Shown piece by piece: positions 10,697 to 22,847 of a stretch of DNA of 30,613 nucleotides (positions are counted from its first letter, which is position 1; each line of letters starts with the position of its first letter). The notes below the pieces were generated by a model that was not told where the DNA came from, did no database searches, and worked only from the letters and a program-made list of their open reading frames with translations. The stretch spans positions 1-30,613 of the forward strand of contig JAKUHH010000086.1 of NCBI GenBank assembly GCA_022701365.1. The letters run 5' to 3'. This DNA comes from Mycocentrospora acerina (Eukaryota > Ascomycota > Dothideomycetes > Pleosporales). Position numbers and translations under genes: made by a program.

Positions 10697-13600
10697 ATGG
10701 CTTCCAAACAACAAGAACCCATTGCGATAGTTGGGAGCGGTTGCCGCTTCCCTGGAGGTGCTAGCTCGCCGTCAGCACTGTGGAAGCTGCTCGAGAGCCC
10801 ACGTGATGTGGGTGTGGACATTGGCCCAGATCGGTTCAACGCCAAAGCCTTCTACCACCCTGATGGCACCCATCATGGCACCAGCAATGTCCTTCGCTCG
10901 TACCTGCTGGAGGAGGATGTACGCCTATTCGACGCGCCCTTCTTCAACCTCAGCCCCAACGAGGCGGATGCCATGGACCCCCAACAACGCATCCTTTTGG
11001 AGACGGTATTTGAAGCCCTGGAATCGGGCGGCCATGCTGTCGAGGCGCTGAGAGGATCTGACACGGCAGTGTTTGTGGGCACCATGACTGCCGACTACAA
11101 CGACACACTCATCCGAGATCACAACACCATGCCCAAGTACTACGCAACCGGGACGAGCAGAGCCATCATCTCGAACCGGGTGTCGTACTTTTTTGACTGG
11201 CACGGGGTCAGCCAGACAATTGACACGGCGTGCTCATCGAGTCTGATTGCACTGCACCAAGGCGTGCAGGCGCTGAGGAGCGGCGAGGCACGTGTTGCCG
11301 TGGCCTGTGGCACGCAGATGCTCCTGGGGCCGGAGATGTACATTGGCGAAAGCACACTGAAGATGCTCTCACCCAACGGCCGGTCCGCCATGTGGGACGC
11401 TAGTGCAGACGGCTACGCCCGTGGAGAGGGCGTGGCTGCCGTGGTTGTGAAGCGACTGAGCGACGCCATTGCCGACGGCGACCACATTGAGTGCATTGTG
11501 CGGGAGACTGGCGCCAACCAGGACGGCTTCTCCAACGGCATCACTGTGCCCAACAGCGACGCCCAGGCGGCGCTCATTCGGCAGACGTACGCGCGAGCTG
11601 GCCTCGATCCCCACAACAACCCCTGGGACCGGCCGCAGTTCTTCGAGGCGCACGGCACGGGCACCCAGGCCGGCGACCCGAAGGAGGCAGCCGCGATCCA
11701 CGACTGCTTTGGCCAGCACGTGCACGCCGCCGACGCGCCGCTGTACGTGGGCTCGGTGAAGACGGTCATCGGCCATCTCGAGGGCTGCGCAGGCTTGGCC
11801 GGCGTGCTCAAGGGCTCGGCCATGCTGCAGGCCAGCCTGATTGCGCCCAACCTGCACTTCCACAGCCTGAACCCCAAGATCGAGCACCTGTACGGCGGCC
11901 TGCACGTGCCCACACAACTGACGCCCTGGCCGCAGCTGCCCCCGGGCGTGCCACGGCGAGTCAGCGTCAACAGCTTTGGTGAGTCCTCATCAGCACGGGT
12001 GCGCTAACCCTGATCCGTATTAACTTCTGCGCTAGGCTTTGGCGGGACCAACGCCCACGCCATCCTCGAGCACTACGACGCGCCATCACCGCCCCCGTCA
12101 CCGTCGCCGTCACCGTCGCCGGTAGTGTCGCTGACGCCGTTTGTCTTCTCTGCCGCGTCCGAGGCAGCCTTGGTGACGCAGCTGCAGGCCTACTCGGCCC
12201 ATCTGAAGACGCACCATGAAGCCATCAGTGGCGCCGACCTGGCGTGGACGCTGCACGCGCGCAGGAGCCAGCTGCCCACCAAGGCGGCGTTTGCAGCGTT
12301 GTCGGTCGCCCAGTTGGGCTCCAAGATTGACGCTTTGCTTGCAGAAGTGAATCAGAATGCGGGTGCCACTGCCGGCCTGCGTTCGCCTGCTAACACGGCC
12401 ACTGCCCGCTTGTTGGGCGTCTTCACGGGCCAGGGCGCACAGTGGGCAGCCATGGGCGCGCACCTGCTCCGTACGTCAGCATTTGTGCAGGAGCGAGTCG
12501 CCCATCTCGAGGAGTCGCTGTCTACGCTGCCCGCCTCTGGTCGGCCAACGTGGAACCTCGTCGACGAGATGCTCGCGGGAGAGGGCGTCTCGCGCATTGC
12601 CGAGGCTGCTCTGTCCCAGCCTCTGTGCACTGCCATCCAGATTGTCCTGGTCGATCTCCTGCGCGCAGCCGGTATCACGTTTGCTGCTGTCGTGGGCCAC
12701 TCTTCTGGCGAGATTGCTGCAGCGTATGCGGCGGGCTTCCTGACGGCACGTGACGCCATACGCATTGCCTACTATCGTGGTCTCTTTGCCTATCTTGCCG
12801 GCAACCAGGAAAATGGCCAGAAGGGTTCCATGCTGGCAGCAGGCATGTCGTGGGAAGATGCCCAGCAGCTTGTCGAGTCGCCCGCCTTCAAGGGCCGGCT
12901 GGCTGTCGCCGCCCACAACTCGCCTGCCAGTGTAACATTGTCAGGAGACGCTGATGCTGTCGCCCAGGCCAAGGCCCAACTGGACAGCGAGAAGAAATTC
13001 GCGCGCCTGTTGAAGGTGGACACGGCCTACCACTCTCACCACATGCTGCCATGCGGCGACCGCTACGTCCAGGCCCTTCGAGAATGTGAAGTTCGAGTGA
13101 TTCGAGAGCGGACTGACACGTCGTGCACATGGTTTTCTAGCGTGACTGCCTCCCCTCAAGGAATGACGTCAATCGAGGCTCTCCAAGACGAGTACTGGAG
13201 AGACAACATGACCAATGCAGTGCTGTTTGCCGATGCTGTCAAGAACGCCGTTCTCAGCACCAAGCAGTTCGACCTTGCCATCGAGGTCGGACCGCACCCA
13301 GCACTCAAAGGCCCGGCCATGCAGAATGTTTCCGAGGTGCAGACCTCTCCCCTTCCCTACTGCGGTGTACTTAGCCGTGGAAAGAACGACGTTGAATCCT
13401 TTGCTGAGGCTCTGGCCTTTGTCTGGACGCGCCTCCCGCACCTGGTTGATTTCCAATCTTTTGAAAAGACAACTGCTAAATCGTGGAAGCCCAATTTGGT
13501 AGTTAATCTGCCATCGTACCAGTGGAATCATGGCAGAGCTTACTGGGCCGAGTCACGCATATCGAAAAAGATGAGAACGCGAACTCAGGCACACCATGAA

Positions 13601-16600
13601 GTACTTGGTTTTCTCTCTCCTGACTCAAACTCGCACGATATGCGCTGGTTGAACGTACTCAAGCAGAAAGAGATACCATGGCTCGATGGTCATCAGCTGC
13701 AGGGCCAAAGCGTATTCCCAGCTGCTGGTTATGTTGCCATGGCCCTCGAAGCATCGAGAACGTTGGCGCGCGACAAGGAAATCGAACTTATTGAGTTGCA
13801 CCAGCTTAATATTCCCAGAGCCATAACTTTTGAGGAAGGCGACGATACGGGCGTGGAGACCCTCGTCACTTTGACAGGAATCGACATTAAGTCAGACGAA
13901 GTCGCCACAGCAAGTTTTGCTTGCTACTCTACGCCTGTGGTTGGCACAGGTTCTGAACATGACATGGAGCTTTCGGCTAGCGGGACTATTAGGGTCATTT
14001 TTGGCACTCCGAATGCTACATTGCTCCCCTGCACGCCGCCCGAGGACTACAACACGACAGCAGTTGATGCTGACCACTTCTATGCGACCATAGCTGAGCT
14101 TGGATACAACTATTCTGGCTCGTTCAGGACCCTTTCTTCTGCTAAGCGCAAGCTCAATTACGCGTCTGTTCTTGTGGACTCACATGTGTACGAGGAGACG
14201 AGTGTGTCCGAGTATCTAGTTCATCCGAGCATGCTAGATGTTGCATTCCAGGCATCTATACTTGCATACTCAGCTCCTGGGGATAGACGACTTTGGTCAC
14301 TCTCCGTCCCAACAGCTATCGGAACCATTCGAGTCAACCCGGAAGTGTGCGCTGCGCTACCAACCTCTGGGTCCAAGGTGCCTGTCCGCGCAACCATCGA
14401 CGGTGAATCTGACACATTGTCTGCAACTATTGATATCTTTAGCGAAGACGCTGAGCACGGTATGATACAGGTCGAGGATCTCGTTATGAGGCCCTTTGCT
14501 CCCGCCACTCGGGCCGACGATCGTGTCATGTTCACAAACACCGAATTTGGCTTCGCACTCCCTGATGGAACCGCTGTCATGAATAACGCTCGCCCTTCTA
14601 CTTACGAAGAGGAGCTTGCAATTGTTTGCGAGAGAATAGCGCATCACTATCTTCGCAGATGGAGGTCAGAGCTTACTGAACATGGACGGGTCAATGATCA
14701 ACCAGACTGGACCAAGCTCCTAGATTGGATCGATCATACCCTGTCTACCACGGCTCGCGGCCAGCACTTGAAGCTGAAGAAGGCATGGTCTGAAGATACC
14801 ACCGAAGTTATTCAATCCCTGAGTACCCAACATTCCGAGTCTATCGACATCAAGCTTCTTGCATCCATTCATCAAAATATGCTAGCTACTATCCAAGGTG
14901 ACATTGTTATAGAGTCGGAGCTTTCGAGCGATTTACTCCTTGACTGGCATGAAAATGGTCTCGGCTTTGCAGCGTACAACTCTTTCCTCGCGAATATGAT
15001 AAAGCAGGTGACGCACCGATATCCACATGCTCGGATTCTGGAGATTGGCTCTGGTACTAGTGGAGCAACGAAGTCGATCCTTCAAAGTATCGGGCATACT
15101 TGTTCCTCGTACACCTACACAGACCGCTCAGAAGACTCTTTCACAAAGGCTGCACAGGATTTCAAGGCCTATAGTGATAAGATGATATATAGCGTCTTAG
15201 ATGTCGAGACGCCACTCACAGAACAAAAGTTCAAGCTACAATCATACGACATCATTGTCGCATCCCACGTCTTGACTGGCACGGCCTCGCTTGAGGCAAC
15301 TCTAGACAACGTGCGACAGCTTCTGAAGCCCGGAGGATATCTAATGATTGCAGAAGTTACCAACTTAGACTCTGTTCGCATCAACAGCGTTCTGAGTAGT
15401 GTTTCCAAACGGTGGCTGGGGCTAGACGATGACCGCAAGTACTCACCATTGCTGACATTGGGGTCTTGGCAACGTTCACTTCGCAAGGCTGGGTTCGGGG
15501 GTGTCGATGCACACACTCCTGACATCGAAGGCATAGCGTGGCCAATTTCTATCATCGCATCTCAAGCCATCGATGAACAAATTCAGTTCCTACGTCGTCC
15601 ACTGTCTTCACCCTCGCCATCTACGACTCCCCCTTTCCACCTAGAAAGCCTGGTCATTCTTGGAAATGGCAGTCTTGAGACAGCCCACATTAGTGAAGCA
15701 GTGGTTGAACTCCTTCAACGCTATTGTGGTGAGATCACAGTTCTCGATGGTTTGCCTTCTGAGGACGAGTCGCTGAATTTGAATCCAATGAGTACCTTTC
15801 TCAACCTGGTCGACTTGGACTCGCCAATATTCAGGGATGTGACGGACGAGACCATGGATGGTTTGAAGCGGATGCTAGAGCTTGCCAAGAGTATTGTTTG
15901 GGTCACACATGGCGGTCACCTAGACCAGCCTTACCAGATGGCAAGCATTACCTTTGGTCGCTCCATCAGACAAGAAGCATCGCACATCAATTTCAGCCAC
16001 ATAGATATTTCTGATCTACAGTTCAACGCCCCTAGAGCTATCGCAGAGTACCTTATCCAGCAAAGCGCTCTAGATGAATGGGATGCTCCGCCGTCATCTT
16101 TGGCAGACACACAACACCGAGACTTCAAATTCCTTTGGTCAAGAGAACCGGAAGTGTTCTTTGATGGTGGGAAGCTCAAGATTCCCCGACTAGTAGAGAA
16201 CGTGGATCAAAATGCACGACTCAACTCCTCGAGGCGTTCCATTTCCAAGATTTTACCAAGCTCTGAAATGAACATTAGCATCGCCTCTTCCTTGGAGGGT
16301 ACTGGGCGTTCTGTAAGAGTACAGGCCTATAGAGAACGCAACCAGTCACCAGAGGATATCGTAAAAGTTGAATTTTCAAGTCTGAAGGCACTTCATATAG
16401 TGCCAGATACGTTCTTATTTGTTGGCATTGGGAAAGGCAAAGAAAATAAACCAAGACTTGTTCTATCAACCTCGAACTCATTGGAGATCACTCCAGTCAC
16501 AACTTTGGAGTTGCTAGGAGACGAGGCATACAATACTGGTGCTGATGATCTGCTCGTAGCCGTGGCGAGTGAACTGATTGCCGATTCTCTGGTCAAGCAA

Positions 16601-19600
16601 TTGACCCGGGAAGAGCATCTCCTTGTTTACTGCTCGGAAAATGATCGCTCTGTTGCTTCAGCGTTGTCTCGGCGCACGACTGTGCGTGTCACTTTTGTAT
16701 GTGACGATCGAAACCAACAACGAGATGCGTCATGGATTCACATCAATGCTAGCGTTCCCAATCTCACTTTGCGAAAGGTTCTTCGTCAAGCTAAGCCCAC
16801 CCATTTCTTAGATTTGACAGCTGGAGCCTCAGCCGATGCTCTTGGTCACCGAATTGCCCAAATTTTGCCATCCAGTTGCATTACGATCAACACATCTACT
16901 CTCTTTCGACTTCAACCATCGTCATTGCCTCCGTCTTTTGATAGAGAGATTCTTCTGGATCAACTTAAAAACGTAGTGTCTAGGCTAGGACCTTCCACTT
17001 TGAATGCAAAACACTTGGTGATCCCGCTCACATCGGTAAATTCATTGACTCAAGAGCGCGCAACAAGTATCGTCCACTGGCCTTCGGATGAGACTGTCAA
17101 GGCGGATGTCCATCCTCTGGATAGCCCGCTCCTGTTTTCCAAGGACAAAACATACCTTCTCGTTGGTCTGAGCGGTCAGATTGGACAATCGCTTTGTGAA
17201 TGGATGGTAGCGAACGGAGCGGGATGCGTGTGCTTGACAAGTCGCCGACCCAAAGTTGATGAGAGATGGCTAAATTCCTTCCAAGGAACAGGTGCAACAG
17301 TCAAGGTGATATCGATGGATGTCCTTGATCCAGACAGTATTTCACGCGCCATCAAGGAAATCAACGCATCTTGCCCTCCCATTGCCGGTGTTGCGAATGG
17401 AGCCGTCATCTTTGATGATCAACTTTTTGCTAACATGTCTGGAGACATAATGCGGACCGTTCTTGCACCCAAAGTCGACGGTTCCAAGAACCTAGATGAT
17501 TTCTTCCATGATGTGGACCTCGAGTTTTTTATTCTTTTCTCTTCGGTAGTTTGTATATACGGTAACGCCGGTCAGTCCAACTACTCGGCAGCCAACGGAT
17601 TCATGAATGCCCTTGTCCGGCAGAGACGCAGGCGTGGCTTGGCGGCTTCTTCTCTCGCTCTCGGAATGGTTGCAGGCATTGGATATGCTGAGAGCGCAGG
17701 TCAGGCTGTCCAAGATCAACTGGTCAAGAAAGTCGGACTACCACCTGTCTCCGAAACAGACTTGCGACATATCTTTGCGGAAGTTATTCTGGCTGGTTAT
17801 CAAGGTCCGGCAGATCCCGTGGTAGTTGCTGGACTACGCGCTATCAGCGACGATGAGGACCTCAGGGGTCCATGGTTCATCAACCCATATTTCTCACACA
17901 TGATCAAGGAGAGTAAAGACGCCGCGTCAGGGTTAGATGGACAAGATAAGAAGACGTCACTCCCTGTTAACCAGCAGCTTGCCGCAACAGCGACCAAGGA
18001 AGAGGCCCTCGAAGTTCTTCAAACATGTTTTGCCACCAGGCTACGCGCCATGCTTCAACTAGGCGACCAGAATATCGAGTATGAGGCTCCTCTTCTCGAA
18101 CTTGGCATCGACTCATTAGTTGCTGTCGAGATTCGCTCATGGTTCTTTAAAGAGCTAAAGGTAGATGTTCCTGTGCTCAAGATAGTTGGCGGAGCTTCTT
18201 TAAGTGAGATTTGTGAAAAAGTGGTGGAGAAACTCCCTGAGAAACTCACTGCAGCAATTGAGCAGCCTGAGAACGATGTTCAATCTCCCAAGGCCGCGGT
18301 AGCTAAATCCCAACCCCGGCCGCAGACACCGATCAAGATTGAAAGCTCAGCATTGGACTCTGAGTCAAATTCTACATCGGGCGACAACTCTGTGTCAACT
18401 CCAGATAGGCGTTCCACACCAACACCGACAACCACAATGACCACACCTACTGAGTCTATTTCAGGCAAAACATCAAAGAAAGTGGATTCCTCTCAAGCAG
18501 CACAATTTGAGCGACCAGCAAGAAGATATTTAAAGAGTGAGCCCATTTCGTTGCCCCAGTCACGATTCTGGTTCCTCCGACATCTCCTCGAAGACCCCAC
18601 AACTCCTAACGTGGTCATTTCCTATCGCATGTCTGGCAACTTACGTATCGGTGATCTTGAAAGAAGCATTCGCACCGTCACAAACAGACACGAAGCACTA
18701 CGTACATGTTTCGTCGAGGATGAGAACATCGCCGGCGAGGCTTATCAAAAAATATTGCCCAGTTCCCCCTTGCGACTGGAACGCAAGAGAGTCAACTCTC
18801 TAGAAGATGTTGATGCCGAGTATTCGAAACTCAGGGGCCATGTATTTGATCTGGAGAACGGCGACGTAATGAGACTGGTCCTCCTGACACTGTCATCATC
18901 ATCCCACTATCTTTTGATCAACTACCATCACATAGTTATGGACGGTGCCAGTTGGAGTGTCTTCTTTTCAGACCTTGAAAAGGCTTACATGGGCCAATCT
19001 CTCGGGCCAGCGCCCCGACAGTACCCCGAATTTTCTGTGGCTCAGCGGCGCGCCCTTGATAATGGGGAGATGCAAGAAGAGTTGAAATACTGGCAAACTG
19101 TGTTCCCAGCTGGTACACAACCCCCAGTCCTACCACTACTTCCTATGGCTCGAGGTAGTTCCAGAGTGGCCATGCAAGGCTTCGACACCCATCAGGTATC
19201 ATGTCATCTTGAGCCTGCCTTGGTGACGCGGATCAAAGCGTTATCCAAAGCGCAACGATCAACACCCTTCCATCTCCACTTAGCCGCCTTCAAAGCTTTG
19301 CTATTTTGCCTTGCTGGTGATGACACAAAGGATCTAACCATCGGCTTTGCTGATGCCGCTCGCAATGAGAGCAGTGTAGAAAAGAGTATTGGGTTTTTCC
19401 TAAATCTTCTAACGCTGCGATTTAGCCGGCAACCTGATCAATCCTTTGCGGAAGCGATAGTCGAGGCCCGTAAAACAGCGCACGCCGCGCTCGGAAGTTC
19501 GCGCTTGCCATTTGATGTGCTACTAACTGAGTTGAACATTGCTCGCTCTTCATCGCACAGCCCGTTCTTTCAGGCATTTTTGGATTATAGACAGGGTGTT

Positions 19601-22600
19601 CAGGAACGACATCCATGGGGAAATTGCCAAGCTGAACTAGAGACTGTTCATCCTGGAAGGACAGCATACGACATCACTTTGGACGTTACCGATTCGACTG
19701 CTACTGAATCTTTGATCGTCTTCCGTTTGCAAAAAAGCCTGTATGATCTGACGGCAGCCAACTTACTCTTGGAGACTTATGTTCAGTTCCTCGACACTGT
19801 CACCACCGATTCGATGCTTTCTTTGAAGTCCACCCCACTTTATAGCGGGAAGCAGCTTACTCAAGCCGTTCAAGTTGGACGAGGTAAGTACCACTTTTCT
19901 ATATTGTTTGAAATTACCATTAACACTGGAGGCAGGATCTAACTTGGTCTCGGACTGGCCCTCAACACTTCCTCACCGTATTGACCAAATCGCAAATGAA
20001 AAATCCGAACAGGTTGCTCTTATGGATGGTACTGGCAAGGTACTGACATACTCAGATATGACTAACCGAATTGAGGCCATCAGTGAGGCTTTGCAAAGTG
20101 CTGGTGTCGATGCAGGCTCTCGGGTTCTCGTCTATCAGCAGCCTGCTGCGGATTGGACATGTTCTATGCTGGCTATCATGCGCCTCGGAGCTATATATGT
20201 GCCATTAAATCTCCGCGAACCCATTGTTCGCCTCTCTGCTGTTGCTAAAGATTGCGAGCCAAAAGCTATTCTCGCCGACAGCACTACGCTTGACGAAGCG
20301 CCTCTTCTCCAGGTTCCTGATTCTCACATCATCAATGTTTCAGACTTACCCTCTGCAGCTTCATCTCACATCGAAATTCGCACGAAAGCAGATTCGCCAG
20401 CTGCCATACTATACACGAGCGGCTCAACCGGTACGCCTAAGGGCATCACAGTCACACATGCTGGTCTTCGTAACGAGATCGAGGGATACACAAAAACCTG
20501 GGGACTGGGCGCTGAACGAGTTCTGCAGCAGAGTGCCTTTACCTTCAACCACTCTTCAGATCAAATGTACACCGGCCTTGTCAACGGAGGCATGGTGTAC
20601 ATTGTTCCAGCAGAGAAACGCGGTGATCCTTTGGAAATCACGAAGATTATTCAACAACACTCAATCACTTACACCAAAGCGACACCGTCGGAATATTCAA
20701 TGTGGATACAGTTTGGAGCTGATGCCTTGCGAGAAGCTAACAGCTGGCGTTTTGCTTTTGGTGGCGGCGAATCTCTTAGCAGCGTCGTCACTGAGGAATT
20801 TGCCAGCCTCAGCCTAGCGCAGCTACGCTTCTTCAACTCGTATGGCCCAACGGAAATTTCGATATCCTCTCACAAGATGGAAATTCCTTACCGCGAAAAA
20901 GAGACAGTGGAAGGTATGGGCCGTATTCCATGCGGCTACTCGCTGCCTAACTACTACACCTATGTCCTGGATGAACATCTTCAACCCGTACCGGTCGGTA
21001 TGCCTGGTGAGATCTACCTAGGTGGTGCTGGTGTGTCGCTTGGATACCTCAACAATCAGGAACTCACTGACAAACACTTCGTTCCAAACCCATTTGTGAC
21101 AACTGAGGATGTCATGCGTGGCTGGACGCGCATGTACCGCACCGGCGATATTGGCCATTTGCAAGAAGATGGTGCAATGGTCTTCCACAGTCGTATGGCT
21201 GGTGACTCTCAAGTCAAGATTCGTGGACTCCGTATCGAATTGAGCGATATTGAAAGCAACATTGTTTCAAACTCAGGTGGTGCACTAAGAGAGGCAGTTG
21301 TCACTCTTCGTGAAGGCGACCCAGCATTCCTGGTAGCTCACGTCGTTTTCGCACAGCAGCACAATATTTCTGATAAGGAAACCTTCCTCCAAAATTTGCT
21401 CAGCCGACTACCATTACCACAGTACATGATACCTATCATGGCCATTCCAATGTCCAAGTTCCCGCTGAACAACCACTCCAAAGTGGACCGAAAGGTCATC
21501 CAACAACTGCCGCTGCCCGACCGAGTCAATCGTTCCAATGAGGTTAAGGAGATGACTGAGACGATGATTCGGCTTGAACATGTTTGGAGAGACGTATTAG
21601 GATCCAATGTGGACAAACTTAACATCGATTTGGATCCTTCAACCAACTTCTTCATCATAGGTGGCAACTCCCTTCTCGTTATCCGCCTCCAGGCACGAAT
21701 CAGAGAAGTTTTCCACGTTGTCATTCCTCTCTTCAAGTTAATGGGTGCCAGCATTCTGGGCGACATGGCACGTAACATTGAAGAAAGTTCTAGTGTTGAA
21801 CTTGTTGATTGGGAGAAGGAGACAGCCCCACCGTCTATTCCTCGTTTCCTTAACAATCTTCCTACAAAGAGCGAGACAACAGCGAAGACTGTATTGGTCA
21901 CAGGTGCTACAGGCTTCCTCGGCAAGTACGTACTGCCACAGCTCGCCTCCCGGCCAGACATTGCAATGATTCATTGTGTCGCTGTGCGAGACAAGCCACG
22001 CGGAGTCAACCTATTCACCGCTCCGAATATTACCTATCATGTGGGTGATTTGTCGTTGCCACTACTCGGCCTTGGTGTAGACGAATTCCGTACCCTATCC
22101 AGCGACGTTGACGTGATCCTTCATATGGGCGCAGTCCGTTCCTTCTGGGACAATTATCACGTCCTTCGACCCAGCAACGTTGAATCTATCAAAGAGCTGG
22201 TCAAGCTGGCTGCCCCACACCGCGTACCCATTCACTTCATCTCGACTGTGGGTGTTTTACCTCAAGAATACAATAGTACTACGGACGAAGCTGGTTCAGC
22301 TGCCGCTCATGTCCCGTCCAAAGAGGGTCGTGACGGCTACCTTGCTTCCAAATGGGCCGGTGAGCGCATCCTTGAGCGCTCTGTAGAAGAACTTGGAGTG
22401 CCTTCGCGGATATACCGATTCCTTCCCGCTTCTAAGGAAGAGCCATCGCAGAAAACAGAATTGTTGAACACTTTTGGCCGCCTTGTTGACACTCTGGGCC
22501 TGACGCCCGACATGGGTGTCTGGAATGGTCGTGTAGACCTGATTCCTGCTACAGAGGCTGCCGACTGGCTTGTTGAGTTTGTCGTCAAAACCACGGCGGT

Positions 22601-22847
22601 TGCTGCAGGTGATGAATTTGTTCCTACTACTTCATTTTCGCACTACGAAAGTCACGTCGCCTTCCACACTGACGAGTTGAGCAAGTACGTTGAGCAACAG
22701 AAGGGAGATAGACAAGATCTCAAGTCTGTACCTTTCCTGTCCTGGTTGGGACGCTGCAAAGCGGTCGGATTCAGTTATCTTATTGCGTCGCAGCAAGCCA
22801 CAGTTGCGGATAGTGAGGGCAGTCAAGCGTTCCAGTCGCGGAGATGA
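10697..22847 (+). CDS. Hybrid PKS-NRPS: KS-AT-DH-MT-KR-ACP-C-A-T-R
   Basis: Three exons, 10697-11978, 12036-19883 and 19936-22847, encode 4013 residues. Both introns (57 and 52 bp, GT-AG) restore family sequence, e.g. S-F-G-F-G-G-T-N-A-H at the first. The ATG at 10697 has A at -3 and G at +4. Domains by residue: KS 8-430 (C179, H319, H360); AT 555-870 (GHSSGE, S650); DH 950-1255 (H980 in HxxxGxxxxP, D1162); C-methyltransferase 1390-1600 (E-I-G-S-G-T-S-G); no enoylreductase; KR 2130-2370 (G-L-S-G-Q-I-G, Y2277); ACP (S2454 in G-I-D-S-L); Ser/Thr-rich linker; C 2593-3030 (H-H-I-V-M-D-G); A 3050-3580; T (S3622 in G-G-N-S-L); R 3690-3960 (T-G-A-T-G-F-L-G, Y3845, K3849). All core residues checked are present. 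It should make a methylated polyketide amide of one amino acid, probably released reductively. Odd points: Asn3248 at the usual Asp of the A-domain pocket, and GC content falling sharply after the AT region. Acts in the cytosol. Confidence 0.96.
12083..12122 (+). repeat. Pro/Ser-coding microsatellite in the KS-AT linker
   Basis: Two perfect tandem copies of the 12-mer CCGTCACCGTCG lie at 12095-12118, flanked by similar CCN-TCN triplets. They encode alternating Pro and Ser just after the KS domain. The tract is in frame, right after the first intron, in a linker where length changes should be tolerated. Confidence 0.75.

Noticed and set aside
11369..11982. Long open frames on the other strand and in other frames within the KS region
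   Set aside because: They are shadows of the GC-rich KS coding frame. They have no motifs, and the KS frame carries all the catalytic residues.
12110..12916. Minus-strand open frames of 117-146 codons over the AT domain
   Set aside because: They overlap the AT frame with intact GHSSGE and have low-complexity composition, so they are coincidental.
21880..22800. Dieckmann cyclase instead of reductase at the C-terminus
   Set aside because: Not excluded, but the intact glycine motif and Tyr/Lys pair favour reduction, so it was not used as the main call.
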